Origin: Ascarosepion bandense
Taxonomy: Eukaryota; Mollusca; Cephalopoda; Sepiida; Sepiidae
Assembly: GCA_037127315.1 (NCBI GenBank)
Contig: JBBBDQ010001939.1
Location: 134,501-198,500 of the forward strand
Length of the DNA: 64,000 bases
Direction: 5' to 3'
Under the pieces are notes generated by a model. It searched no databases. It saw nothing but the letters and a program-made list of their open reading frames with translations, and had not been told where the DNA came from. This document shows, in pieces, positions 1-10,099 of the stretch; position 1 is the first letter of the stretch; each line of letters begins with the position of its first letter. A program made the position numbers and the translations under genes.

Positions 1-516
1 ACCATCATCAGTTTCCATCTTTATTGTACAAAAGATTTTACACAAATTAAATTCACAAATAAAGACACAAACAAAAACAGACATAAAGATTACTCCCTTG
101 AAAGTGAAAATTTAAGAAAAAATTCATCCTTACATCAGTTCAGTGAATACATACATACATACATACATACATACATAAACATATATACATATGCAACATA
201 TAATCAAAGAGCACACGTAAGAACGGATGTCAACTCAAAGATACTCAAGTCAGTCAGACTGCTGACACATCGATTTGGAAAGTAAAAAAAGGGGTTGGGG
301 GAGAGAGAGAAGAAAAAGGGTAAGTGTTATTATAAGCATAAACGAAAAAGGGAAAGAAGAAAGAAGAGAGGAATAAATTTAAATTTGGAAGATGACAGGA
401 GAAAATAAAAATAAAAAAATAATTATAATATATTAACGGTGAAAGGATAAGACATCAGAGTCTAAAAAAAATCAAGAAAATTAAAAATATTTAAGAAATA
501 ATAGTTAATCTGTTGT
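1..516. other. AT-rich, no gene seen
   Basis: Purine-rich and A-rich sequence with an (ATAC)n tetranucleotide run at about 146-176. I see no open frame with recognisable protein similarity and no further EXD2 exon, although the next downstream exon of that minus-strand gene would lie in this direction or beyond the window edge. Confidence 0.6.
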
Positions 517-797
517 AATCAAAATTAACACCACACCACTATATAATCAAAATTAACACCACACCACATATAATCAAAATTAACACCACACCACATATAA
601 TCAAAATTAACACCACACCACATATAATCAAAATTAACACCACACCACATATAATCAAAATTAACACCACACCACATATAATCAAAATTAACACCACACC
701 ACATATAATCAAAATTAACACCACACCACATATAATCAAAATTAACACCACACCACATATAATCAAAATTAACACCACACCACATATAATCAAAATT
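517..797. repeat. 27-bp minisatellite, about 10 copies
   Basis: About 10.4 nearly identical copies of a 27-bp unit containing AATCAAAATTAACACC and ACCACA. Because 27 is a multiple of three, two minus-strand frames stay open through the whole array. One repeats the nonapeptide MWCGVNFDY and another an ILIICGVVL-like hydrophobic unit. These frames are by-products of the array and not evidence of a protein. The near identity of the copies suggests recent expansion. Confidence 0.95.
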
Positions 798-895
798 ATA
801 CTCATTATTCAGTCAACAAAACTATAAATTATAATACAATAGAAAGTTATTTTTAATTTTCTTAATTGTTTTGACAAATAAATTACTTTTATGTA

Positions 896-1258
896 CTGTG
901 CCCCTTCAGAATATTGACAATCATAGCTCTCCACAATTTCCAGTCCTTTGTAGCTGTTAACAAATTTAGTTTTATGTTGTCTCTCCTAAACCCTATTCCA
1001 TCATCCATTTACTCACTAAGTATATTACTTTCTCTTGCCTTCAGTCTGTCCTGTGAGTGACAAATTTTCCAAGCCTGCTTTCCTTATTATGTGCCCTAGA
1101 AATTTCAGCTGTCTTTTTCTGATGTTAAGTAAAAGTTTGCTTTTTGTTTCCATTTTCTCTAAAACTTTGTCATTGCTCATATGTTGAGTATATGGTATTC
1201 TCAGCATCCTTCTGTAGAAATGCATATCTGTTGCTTCAGGTTTCTTGTCCAGAAGAGA
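896..1258 (-). mobile_element. LINE 3' fragment (reverse transcriptase C-terminus)
   Basis: The minus strand encodes a 66-residue stretch with FYRRMLRI, SNDKVLEKM and IRKRQLKFLGHIIRK. This is the C-terminal region of the LINE reverse transcriptase found in better state at 38865-39797. It is 5'-truncated, as is usual for LINE insertions, and has no catalytic motif. The clade is uncertain; proteins like this are annotated as endonuclease-reverse transcriptases in molluscs. Confidence 0.85.
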
Positions 1259-1384
1259 TTAATACTGAATAATAATTTTTTATCTCAGAAATTTAGACAT
1301 AAACATAAAAAAATCTCTGTAATATGAATGTTTTATCATTTATGCATCAAAATTATATGAAAACATAAAACTTTTAAGTCAAAC

Positions 1385-1550
1385 CTGCAAGTTGCTTGTC
1401 CAGGTACCATTGTGCTTTGCGAGTATCACAAGTGCAAAGCATTTGATAATCAGGTGCAAGAAGCTGGCAATTATCATAGAGGGGACTTCTTCGCAGAGAA
1501 TAGGCACGAAGAATGTCTTTCTTTGGCGGTTTCCCACTTGTAGAAGATTC
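1385..1550 (-). CDS. EXD2: EXD2-like gene, exon (C-terminal linker region)
   Basis: 166-bp exon on the minus strand. The acceptor is TACATGGCAG before GAATCT and the donor is GCAG before GTTTGA. It starts in phase 0 and ends one base into a codon. The peptide contains GKPPKKDILRAYSLRRSP, LYDNCQLLAPD and LCTCDTRKAQWYLDK. From family knowledge this matches the segment after the exonuclease domain of EXD2 (exonuclease 3'-5' domain-containing protein 2), where a PLYDNC / LCTCD / KAQWYLDKG pattern leads into a cysteine/histidine-rich C-terminal region. EXD2 is a DEDDy-type nuclease reported at mitochondria and in DNA end resection. The poly-A/T tract just upstream of the acceptor could serve as its pyrimidine tract. 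Downstream exons lie outside the window. Confidence 0.87.
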
Positions 1551-2425
1551 CTGCCATGTAGAATAAAATACAAATTTAAAATACAAAAAAAAAAAAAAAA
1601 AAAAAAAAAAAAGAAAAATCAACTTAGAAATCAAAATATTAACTACTTGGGTTGCTCCAAAAGTAATGCATCCTATGATGTCAGCGATAGCTTTTGGTAG
1701 AAGGGCAGAAATGTTTAAAAATTAATGCCAATAAACCATAATTTTTTTACTCATTTTCTGGCAAAATGCTATCTGATATGAAAATGCATACAAAGCTGAG
1801 TTATTTCATTGAAACCCTGCATGCAAAATAAATTGCACCTACTGATATTTATTAAAAATTGCCAAATATGTGTGGTTACAGAGTGGATGGAAACAAAGAT
1901 GGTGGATAATGTGTTTTAGCAGTGGCAACAGTAATGCCAAGAACATCAGAGTATGGCAAACAAAATTTATGAGCTTAGTATGTAAACTATTGTTTACTGC
2001 GGACAAAAATACATACAAACAAAGGTGGCTATGTAGAAAAAAAATGTTTTGTCAGTGAAACTTCCTCAATTAAGAGAGTTTTATGCTCACTTATCTCATA
2101 ATTTCTTTGGAAATAAATAAGAGGTATTATTTGTGAAATATCCTACATAGATAAAATATTTTTAGTTATAAAAAAAATGTTTTTCAATTAGAATGCTTAA
2201 TAAATGTAATATTATAATCTTAAAGAAAATAAGTTCTCTTACAATACTGTTCTTTACTTAATATTATATAAAATGAATGCAAAGAGTTTGCCACACTTTG
2301 CATCAATGCTCTATCTCTACCCCAATACTGAGCACTTTACAATAAAAAACATGCTTGTCAAAATACCATTTATTAGTAAAATTACTGGAAAAAAAAAGCA
2401 GTCTTGGCACTAAATATTATCATAA

Positions 2426-2479
<54 letters not shown>

Positions 2480-3022
2480 GTGGCCATAATATAAGGAACG
2501 GAAACAAAGACATAAATATGTGTATTACTTAAAAAGTAATGCATGATTAGCAATGAAATTTTTACCGAATAAAGATTAGGGTGTAATGCAAAAATATTAT
2601 ACAAAGTTACAAAAATTTACATAATAGTTTTTTTTAAATAAAGATTAAATGGAACAAAGGAAATAAACTATTGGACAAAAGTTAAGGAACAATGTTAATA
2701 ATTTACGTAAACTTTTAATTTACATTGTTAAAAAACTTGATGGCGCTTTTCAACAATAAGTAAAAAGTCATTTATAATTAGGACTTTATTTTTAAGCAAT
2801 ATTGTAAATTCTACATGCAAAACACTCTTTTGAAGAAAAGAAACTCATTATCACTATCAAGAAAAAAAGTCAATTTCAGAAATTTCTGATACAGTTCATT
2901 GGTCTAAAAGTGTCATTCATCGCGTAATTAGAAGGTATAAAAGTGATAAAATGTTAGATGCAAAACCCAAAACCGGCAGACCTCCAAAAACATCACAAAG
3001 AGAAGTCTTGCTGTTTCAGTTC

Positions 3023-3062
<40 letters not shown>

Positions 3063-3253
3063 CAGAAAGAGAGAGAGTGAGTTATTGAAAATTACCTGAA
3101 GACACCACTCTTGGTAGAAACCTAGGTTGCATAATAACTTGTTTACAAGTGGAAAATATTCAAAAGTTCTACAATATAATTGTATTGAACACTTTTTAAT
3201 ACAAATGTGCACTGGTCTAAACTTATTATGACCAGAAACTAAGTAATTAAACA

Positions 3254-3301
<48 letters not shown>

Positions 3302-3488
3302 CAACAATGTCAAAAGATTTGCTTCTAATGAACAGTGGGACTAAAATTATAGTTATTTCACAGTTTGTTAATGGGAGGGGGCTGACCTAGTATGACTCCT
3401 GTTAAAATATTCTGATCACATTTCAATATACATATTTATTCCAAAACATTGTAAATGTTATATTAATATAAGTTAAAAAATATATTAC
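1551..3488 (-). other. EXD2-like intron, 1.9 kb
   Basis: Intron between the 3489-3728 and 1385-1550 exons. Both exons meet it in phase 0, so the reading frame continues from ...SPGKK into ESSTS... It holds a Tc1-like transposon fragment (2478-3010), a (TA)n array at 2432-2476, (TA)/(GA) runs at 3024-3062 and a (TA)/(CA) array at about 3255-3300. No other coding segment is seen at 1620-2430. Confidence 0.75.
2478..3010 (+). mobile_element. Tc1-like transposon, 5' fragment with HTH
   Basis: Begins with a terminal-repeat-like AGTGGCCATAATATAAGGAA directly after a (TA)n array. At about 2863-3003 it encodes SISEISDTVHWSKSVIHRVIRR and, further on, KPKTGRPPKTSQREV. This is the helix-turn-helix plus GRPPKTS linker that marks the N-terminal DNA-binding part of Tc1/Tc3-type transposases. 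One frameshift is needed near 2865. The DDE catalytic domain is missing: the element breaks off at about 3010 into (TA)/(GA) repeats. Inactive. Confidence 0.75.
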
Positions 3489-3728
3489 CTTTTTACCAGG
3501 ACTTTTTTCCCGCCAACCCTGAGTGTTTTTGTAATTACAATCAACAATTCCCTGAGATATGGCAAGAGCCGTTTTTTGAAGAATTTCTTCAGAATATTGG
3601 TCACTAGATGTGGTATTCTGAACAGAGAAACTGAGCAAAAGTCGATTATTCTGTACTTTAATTTTGGTCATAGTCAATTGCAAAAATATCAGCACACCCA
3701 CCAAAACATCTTGAGCTGCATAAGACAC
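3489..3728 (-). CDS. EXD2: EXD2-like gene, exon (end of exonuclease domain)
   Basis: 240-bp exon, 80 codons, phase 0 at both ends. The acceptor is TTTATTTTCAG before GTGTCT and the donor is AAAAAG before GTAATA. The peptide starts VSYAAQDVLVGVLIFLQL, which carries the Exo III motif of DEDDy nucleases (tyrosine and aspartate in YAAQD). It ends in a polar linker with SPGKK. From family knowledge the order (QVxYAAxDAxxxxxLFLHL then a variable lysine-rich linker) fits EXD2. The linker (roughly residues 20-80) is shorter than the vertebrate one and has no clear similarity. The preceding exon at 40333-40444 joins in frame. Confidence 0.87.
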
Positions 3729-3749
3729 CTGAAAATAAACAAACACACA

Positions 3750-4185
3750 AGTGAGTAATTGAACAAGTACTTGTAATTAACAGGTGTCAAAATTGCAAAA
3801 TTCCTCTTTGGAAATGTCAATTATTCTGCCTCCCTTGCTGATACCGGGATAAAGAGAAAAATTTAAAAGACAGTTTTTTTAGGACAAATTCTCAAATACA
3901 CTACATCATAAAAGAATGAAGTCTCAGAATCTTGTGAAAGAAAACATTTGTAAAAGTTGTAGATTTTCCAAAACCCTACTTCATAACCAGGCAGGTAAAT
4001 TTGAAAGAGAAATCAAATTACTTTCATATTAAATGAACTTGTGATACTTGATTTTCAACACTTTTTAAGATATATTGATTTTATTATACTATCATCACAT
4101 ATTCAGATTTTTCAATAATTCAGTTAGAACTTGCAGTATTTAACTACTTAATTTTTTTTTTTTACAGCTGATAGGGTTAAAATGC
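3750..4185. other. AT-rich intronic sequence, nothing recognised
   Basis: No open frame, RNA gene or repeat boundary that I can support. It ends in a T-run just before the SINE-like segment at 4188. Confidence 0.5.
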
Positions 4186-4187
4186 AT

Positions 4188-4490
4188 CATGAGCAGGCAA
4201 TATAATGGTTACTAGCCTGGAAGATCAATTCAACAAGCTGGGTTCAAATTCTAGCAGATTCAGTTGAATTTACTAATGTTCCTTGGGAAGGTATGAATCC
4301 ACCTTTCCCTTTCCCCTTGCCCAAACCACTACTTATAAGTAGAATAGCTGGGCAGACTGAGATCTCAAACAAACAGTCAAAACAAAGATCAACTCCAGTC
4401 CATAAAACCTACTTGATATTGAAACTACAGTTGCAGCTCTATGCTCTACAAGTAGAAGAAAGAATTAGAATATATTGATCTTTGAGAAAA
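4188..4490 (+). mobile_element. tRNA-derived SINE-like element
   Basis: The head carries an A-box-like TATAATGGTTACTAGCCTGG and, about 30 bp on, a B-box-like GGGTTCAAATTCTAGC, the layout of a tRNA-derived polymerase III promoter. The body has TTCCTTGGGAAGGTATGAAT, related to the CTTTCCCAAGGGTATT block (other strand) of the tRNA- and 5S-headed SINEs elsewhere in the window. Boundaries are approximate and no target duplication was established. Confidence 0.6.
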
Positions 4491-4581
4491 TCTAGATAAT
4501 ACAAAAAAAAAAAATGATTGTTTTCTTTACAGAAACTAAAAACTAAATGTTTTTTTGGTAATAAACTTTTTCTTCAAAACG

Positions 4582-5060
4582 CCATGTCTCTTCAGGATGT
4601 AGGCGATTATGGCTCTCTACAACTTCCTATCCCTTGTAGTTCTTAACAAGGTGTCTTTTTATTATCACCCCAACTCCCATCTATTTTGTCACCCATTTAC
4701 AAAAGCTCATTAGGTAGGTTACTTGTCATTTCCTTCTGCACCTCGTCTTCCATATTGAACACTCACAAGACTGAGTGTTCAATTTTCCAAGCATTTTGTT
4801 TACATACTATATATTCTAGAAATTTCAACTGTCTCTTTCTGATTGTAAGTATAATTGCTTTTTCATTTTCCTTAAAACTTCCTTGTTGCTCACATGCACT
4901 GTTCAGGACATTCTCAGCATCCTCCTGTAGAACCACATCACTGTTGCCTCAACTCTTCCCTTCATCTGAAAACTGTCCTGCATTCACTGTCAGATAGTAG
5001 AATTTATAAAACATAGCAGTCCAGCACTCTTTTGTTTCTAGGGAAATATTCTTTTTGATA
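4582..5060 (-). mobile_element. LINE 3' fragment, degenerate
   Basis: Minus-strand sequence aligns by eye to the C-terminal reverse transcriptase region and 3' tail of the LINE at 38865-39797. The tail reads CATCCTGAAGAGACATGGC, against CGTCCTGAAGGGACAGGGC there. Many stops and small indels; no catalytic motif is present. Confidence 0.8.
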
Positions 5061-5074
5061 TAATTGTTATATTA

Positions 5075-5389
5075 TCTAATCTATCTAAACTTATTTATAA
5101 ATGAAACTTTGTCTGTGTGTATGTATCTGTTACCTATAGACTCCGAAATGGCTGAACCGATTTTCTTGAAAATTTACACAGTTGTACTATAAGCATCTGC
5201 GAGTGTTCTTAGCTAGGTTTTGTGTTGAGGTACCTCCGATAAATATCGAAAATCTATAAGCGAAAAAAAATCGGGTTATAGAGGGAGTGGTCCGATTTTA
5301 ATCAAATTTGATACACTTATAGACAAAGACATAAGAAATGATATTCAGAAGTTTCAAGGTTGCAGTTCTTACAATAGTGCAGAAAATCG

Positions 5390-5445
<56 letters not shown>

Positions 5446-5611
5446 GCAAGATGTTTGTGTGTGTGTGTCTGTTTATCTGTCTGTATGTCCTTTATACAAA
5501 TCCACAATTTTTATCCGATTTTCACCAAATATTCTCAAGTCTGAGCTCCAGGACCATGGATTAGTTTTAAAGCTTTCATTACACCCGAGCAACGCCGGGC
5601 TATACTGCTAG
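5075..5611 (+). mobile_element. Helitron-like non-autonomous element(s)
   Basis: The 3' end has a short GC hairpin (CCCGAGCAACGCCGGG) followed about 8 bp later by CTAG at 5608-5611 and then a T. That matches a Helitron 3' terminus (hairpin plus CTRR, inserted before T). The 5' part reads ATCTAATCTATCTAAACTT and runs through TTTGTCTGTGTGTATG. A second 5'-like start (ATATAAAAGGCAAGATG) follows the (TA)n array at about 5393-5440, so this may be two elements in tandem or one nested in another. It encodes no Rep/helicase. The element at 62984-63611 has the same type of end. Confidence 0.65.
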
Positions 5612-6580
5612 TTAATAATTCAAAGCAGCTTTAGTGAGCAAAACGTCAATGATTTTCTTTTTACAAAAGTTTGGAACAAAATGGCAGAGATGAAAACCAC
5701 TCAGCTTAACAAAAGAGGTTTTCAACACAACTGTTATCAAGAAAACACTGAACCTGTTTGTTCTTTTTTTTTTCTTTTTAAAGGAAAGGATCTATAAGAC
5801 TATAATAGAAAACATGACGCTACATTGCATGGGAAAGGAAAGTTTAAAATGAGGGCTCATTTTGCGGTTTGTGTGTAAATGGGTAATGTTGGTTTTCATG
5901 TATTTAATATTTCAAAGTTTATCTCTTAAAGATAAATCATTTGGAAGATGAAGTCTTATTGGGCAACAAATAGAAATTTGTAATTCACAAGTAACTTTGG
6001 AATGCATCCCTGGTGAATAACAAGAGATGAGTGCATGGCAAAAGAAAATGTTTTGCAATTCAAATCAAACTATTAAAACATGCTTAATGAGAAAAAGAAG
6101 ATAAAAGTAAGGCAACACTGACATCTTATCTAATTTAGAATCATAGAAACCAGAGCCAAGTCTAGAAACAAGGGATTCTACCAGCTTCCCTAAGGAACCC
6201 ACTGCTGTCATTTGCTATTGACAAGGCCAAATAATAAGGCAGAAAGGATGTTGGTAAGGGGAAAGTAAATTGATTGTCTTACGGAAATCAAGACACCAAA
6301 ATGTGGCACAGTTCATCTTTATTAATGCTATATTGTGGCTGAGTATTTTAATAAAAGCTTTTCATTTTAATCAATACTGGTGAAGACAGAAGATATTATA
6401 TTGTTCAGTCAGATTCTGAAGCAATCTTTATAGAAGGCAATTAGAAGAAAATATTCATATATAAATAGATTATGTTTTATATTTTTCAGCACCATTTTAT
6501 ATATATATATATCTCATTATGCAGTGTGGTAGACATGTTATTTCATGTAACGTGTAAAATCCTTTGTAAAATAAAGACGA
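5612..6580. other. No gene recognised
   Basis: AT-rich intronic sequence with a short (TA)n run at about 6499-6512. I see no supported open frame, RNA gene or repeat boundary. Confidence 0.5.
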
Positions 6581-6594
6581 AAGCTGATGGTGGT

Positions 6595-6655
6595 TCACCT
6601 GAAATAGGCCCATACTTTCAATTTACCATGAAATAACGTGTCTGCCTTAATTTTT

Positions 6656-6729
<74 letters not shown>

Positions 6730-6735
6730 GAGGGT
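6595..6735. repeat. Short dispersed repeat plus (TA)n(GA)n array
   Basis: About 60 bp ending TTTACCATGAAATAACGTGT plus CTGCCTTAATTTTT are followed immediately by (TA)n and (GA)n tracts. The same block, also followed immediately by (TA)n, is at 27140-27236. The shared block adjoins the microsatellite in both places, which suggests it travels with it. Confidence 0.75.
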
Positions 6736-7255
6736 GGGGTGGGAAAAAGAGAGAGGGTGGGGTGGGGGCATAAGAATCAATACTGCATAGTGATGAGTGG
6801 TGAACTGGTCAGAGTATCAGCTTGCTTAATATCAAATAAAAATGTAATAAAGAAACAAACACAGGTAAATGTTTTATTAATAAAAAGGAATAAAACCTTT
6901 ATATCGACATCTGTACACTATCATTTACTATTGAGTCTGATGTGAGAGAACCTTTTCAAAGCTAAAAAGCATAAAAATAAAAAATTTGCTGCCTGGGAAG
7001 AATTTGGAATCATACATGTTGTTATCCGTTGAAAAGGAACTGTTAAATGAATTAGATAAGAAGAAATTATTGGCAGATTCAAACAATCATGAGTGAACAC
7101 AAATGATTGCTCTTAGTAAACAGCATGCGATGCTCTATTGTGCTTTTGAACTATATATCAATTACTTAATATTAAAAAAGTAAAAATTTTAATTATAACT
7201 TTCTGTATTTACATTTGATATCTAGTTCCAATAATATTTACAACAACAGTGAAAC
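6736..7255. other. No gene recognised
   Basis: AT-rich sequence with no supported coding or repeat feature. Confidence 0.45.
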
Positions 7256-7261
7256 AGATAA

Positions 7262-7612
7262 GATGTAACCACAATTTCTACTCCAACAGCTTCTTTTCTC
7301 GCACTTCCCGTCTGTGGAATTCCCTTCCGTATACTTGCTTCCCCGACAACTACAATCTCCAGGAGTTTAAATGTAAGGTCAATAGACACCTCCTATCACA
7401 CTAACTCGCACCCATTCTCTCAAACACTTTTCCCATCCACACAACTCTTATCCTTGGTATCCTTACCCGTCTATCATCCTCCTTCTGACATTTCCTATCA
7501 CTTTCCCCTATGTAACCCCCTAACCACTCTTTCTCATCACTTTCACCTATGTAACCCCCTGCACAACAGTGGCAGTGAAATGTCTTGCTTGGGGTGAAAT
7601 GATTAAAAAAAA
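7262..7612 (+). mobile_element. Second LINE family, 3' end
   Basis: The plus strand encodes FSRTSRLWNSLPYTCFPDNY followed by LQEFKCKVNRHL, a C-terminal pattern (RLWNSLP..cFP..YnLqeFK..vn.HL) common at the end of non-LTR reverse transcriptases. Only the last 40 or so codons and the 3' UTR are present. The UTR ends CTTGCTTGGGGTGAAATGATTA plus poly-A. That tail is shared with the short SINE family at 8570-8774, 43501-43702 and elsewhere, which suggests the LINE machinery mobilises that SINE. Confidence 0.7.
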
Positions 7613-7961
7613 AAATATGTGCACTGTAATCACTACGGAATAGACAGTTCTACAAAAATTATTATTGTATCTTTTTCATGCAAATAGATGCACATTTGAA
7701 ACAAAACTCTAGGTAAACTATTGAAAATTTATATTTTTGTTTTATTTTTGTTTAAGTACTTTCCATGGTCTTAGTCATTATCAAGAATTAAATGTTGTCA
7801 GTATCATAGACAAAAGTTTTGTTAGCTACATACTGACATTTTTAAAACATTAAATTCAAATACACAAATACACAAATACACAAAAACTGAAAATTACAAT
7901 ACCAATAAGAATTACTTGAATTTAATAAAACTTGTTTAAATATCTTTCTCTCAATTATATA

Positions 7962-9020
7962 CAGGGGGTGTCAAAAATACTTTTACAAACTTTAGCGATC
8001 AGTTCCTTACACCAAAACAAGGACAAAAGTCTATATAAATATATACGTTTGCATATCCTTCCTTTTTGAGCTAAGTTTAAAGGAAGTTTACTGTAGATGG
8101 TGCCATGCTGCTATGTAGACTAGGTTACATTTGTCATTTATGTATATTTGTGGCTAATTTATCTTCAGTGTTTAACATGTGTCATAGTGAGTTAACTGAA
8201 AAGTGTTTCATTTAACTATGGCAAGATATTCATATTTAGGCAGATATGATTTTTACATATGGTCATGTGAATGGTAATGGACATGAGGCTGCACAGCTGT
8301 ATCAGATTGCATCTCCAAACTGAAGGCAGCCAAGTCATTCAACCTTTCCTGCTGTTAATTGTCATGTTGACAAGACAGGATTCATAACACCACAAACTAT
8401 AAATTGAGTAAGACCAAGATCTACTCATACACCTGACAACAAAGAATACATTCTACAGAGATGATATAGGCATCAGTATACATCAAGTGGCCCTTGCACG
8501 TCATACATCTCACAGTACTGCATGGAGAATACTTCAAGAGTATCTCCTGCATCCATATCACTTGTAACAATTGGAGTAGATAGACTAAACTATCGCCCGG
8601 TTCACACTCCACCCACATCTATTGAACAGGTGAAGAGGCTCATCCCTTGTTTCCTGTTTAGGATGCGGTTTCCGGCTTTCACTTTTCCATTCTTTTTACC
8701 CTTACGTAGCCCCCTGCGCATCAGTGGCGTTATCGCCTTGCTTGGGGTGATATGATTAAAAAAAAAAAAAAAAACATGTGCAGGGTTAATTTACCCTCTG
8801 ATTACTTACTGCAGGAGAAATTTTGCTGATGATTTATTGTTGATCTGTTATTTGTCTCTTCAGTCTTGTTCATGAGGCAACATTTGGAAGAGATGAAATA
8901 ACAAATTTGTTCAACCAATATTTGTGTGTGGATCAGAATCCCTATGATACAATACAGGCTAGATATCAGCATCAGTTTATGATTAATGTGTGAACTGGAA
9001 TTGTAGGTGACTTATTTTGT
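7962..9020 (+). mobile_element. DNA transposon remnant (HTH transposase) split by a SINE
   Basis: Begins CAGGGGGTGTCAAAAATACT after a TA. It encodes pieces of a transposase: RYSYLGRYDFYIWSCEWNGH, a region resembling PSHSTFPAVNCHVDKTG, then ILQEYLLHPYHL up to about 8564. After a SINE the frame resumes with SDYLLQEKFADDLL and HEATFGRDEITNLFNQY (about 8815-8930). From family knowledge the order matches transposases with a DUF4817-type helix-turn-helix head. Stops and frameshifts make it inactive. The end after about 9020 is not recognisable. Confidence 0.7.
8570..8774 (+). mobile_element. Short SINE with LINE-like tail (family L)
   Basis: About 200 bp from ATTGGAGTAGATAGACTAAA to a poly-A run. 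The sequence includes CCCGGTTCACACTCCACCC, a weak B-box resemblance, and ends CTTGCTTGGGGTGATATGATTA plus A-run. It interrupts the transposase frame of the surrounding element, so it is the younger insertion. Other copies: 38070-38240, 43501-43702, 48590-48785 and 56050-56235, with tail fragments at 28530, 42535 and 51845. Confidence 0.85.
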
Positions 9021-9537
9021 ATGTTATTATTTAGGTTTCTGGTGTTTTGTTTCTTTAAATAATTTTCTAAATTACTAGTACAGCTATAACTTAATTTGAT
9101 TGAATTCCTAATGATGATTTTGTTTAATTCTGAGTTTTTTTTTTGGGGAAGTGTTCATTGATTAATTTTAAAAATATTTGTCCTATTTTGGATTTTGCTT
9201 CAAAGTTATACAGTGCATTGAGACAAATGTTTCAATTTCTAATATTTTTTATTTGTTTCTTTGGCTGAGGTTTGTATTCTAAACTGTTTTTATGGCTACA
9301 TTCCTTTAGAACATTTTCATAATCTTTTTTTCTTTTCATCAAGGATTGCTTTGTTTGACAAATTTTTTGATAGCCTGTATTCTATTCTTTTATAGATGTG
9401 TTTGATTATGCTGGTTTGATAGATCTTGTGTTTATAGAAAAACTTTGTTTTTAGTTGGCTGATTTAAAATCCAGCAGATACCAACAACTCTCATATATTG
9501 GTCGGAGTCAAATTAGACAGTAAACAGTTGCATGTGT
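9020..9537. other. No gene recognised
   Basis: T-rich sequence with no supported feature before the (TG)/(TA)/(CA) array at about 9533-9582. Confidence 0.45.
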
Positions 9538-9542
9538 GTGTG

Positions 9543-9582
<40 letters not shown>

Positions 9583-9706
9583 TTATTCATATACATACAT
9601 ATACACATATATACATATATCCAAGTGAATAAGAAACAAAGAAAATATAAATAATGTTCAAAACATAAATTTAAAACAATGCTCAATATAGAAATAGAGC
9701 TATGAA

Positions 9707-9911
9707 TATTTATTATAAATTATAGTTTAAAACATGTACAAATTACAATCTATTACAAAGTGTACATTATGTATCAACATTGAAAGGACAATGTCTCATC
9801 AGGTAGCGCTTACTACCTGATGAGACATTGTCCTTTTCAATGTCGAAACAAAATGTACACTTTGTAATAGATTGTAATTTGTACATGTTTTAAACTATAA
9901 TTTATAATAAT
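9707..9911. repeat. Fold-back repeat, about 95-bp arms
   Basis: The left arm (9707-9806) and right arm (9813-9911) are near-perfect reverse complements around a 6-bp centre, apart from a few substitutions and small indels. The right arm carries a hammerhead-like core on the plus strand (9813-9870). The left arm carries its mirror on the minus strand, but with GATA where GAAA is required. (TA)n tracts lie outside on the right. The transcript would form a long hairpin. Confidence 0.9.
9813..9870 (+). ncRNA. Hammerhead-ribozyme-like motif
   Basis: Core CTGATGA (9817-9823). Stem II is GACATTG with CAATGTC, 7 bp. GAAA is at 9845-9848. Stem III is ACAAA with TTTGT, 5 bp, and the predicted cleavage base is A9866. 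Stem I is only CTA with TAG beyond a C-A mismatch, so the flanking helix is weak. All conserved core bases are present. Hammerheads are known in Penelope-like elements, and a Penelope fragment lies 230 bp away. Activity is not shown. Confidence 0.55.
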
Positions 9912-10099
9912 ATATATATACACACATATAGGCATACATATATATATGTATATGCACATACACTTACATATATGTACACACTTACATACGCACACACAAA
10001 CACACATTATATATATAAAGATATTTCTATAGGTACAAAATCTAATTATTTAAATAAAAGTGTATAACTTAATATTACTAAACATTCTAAAAATGAAGC

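Noticed and set aside
146..800. CRISPR array
   Set aside because: Repeats are contiguous without unique spacers, and this is animal DNA.
1392..1700. Plus-strand frame over the 1385-1550 region
   Set aside because: It is the complement of the EXD2-like exon and runs through a poly-lysine from the poly-A tract.
5298..5507. Frames reading through (TA)n and (CA)n arrays as YIYIYI or HTHTHT
   Set aside because: Dinucleotide arrays are open in several frames by nature. The same applies at 2928-3299, 6595-6780, 17926-18442 and 30217-30587.
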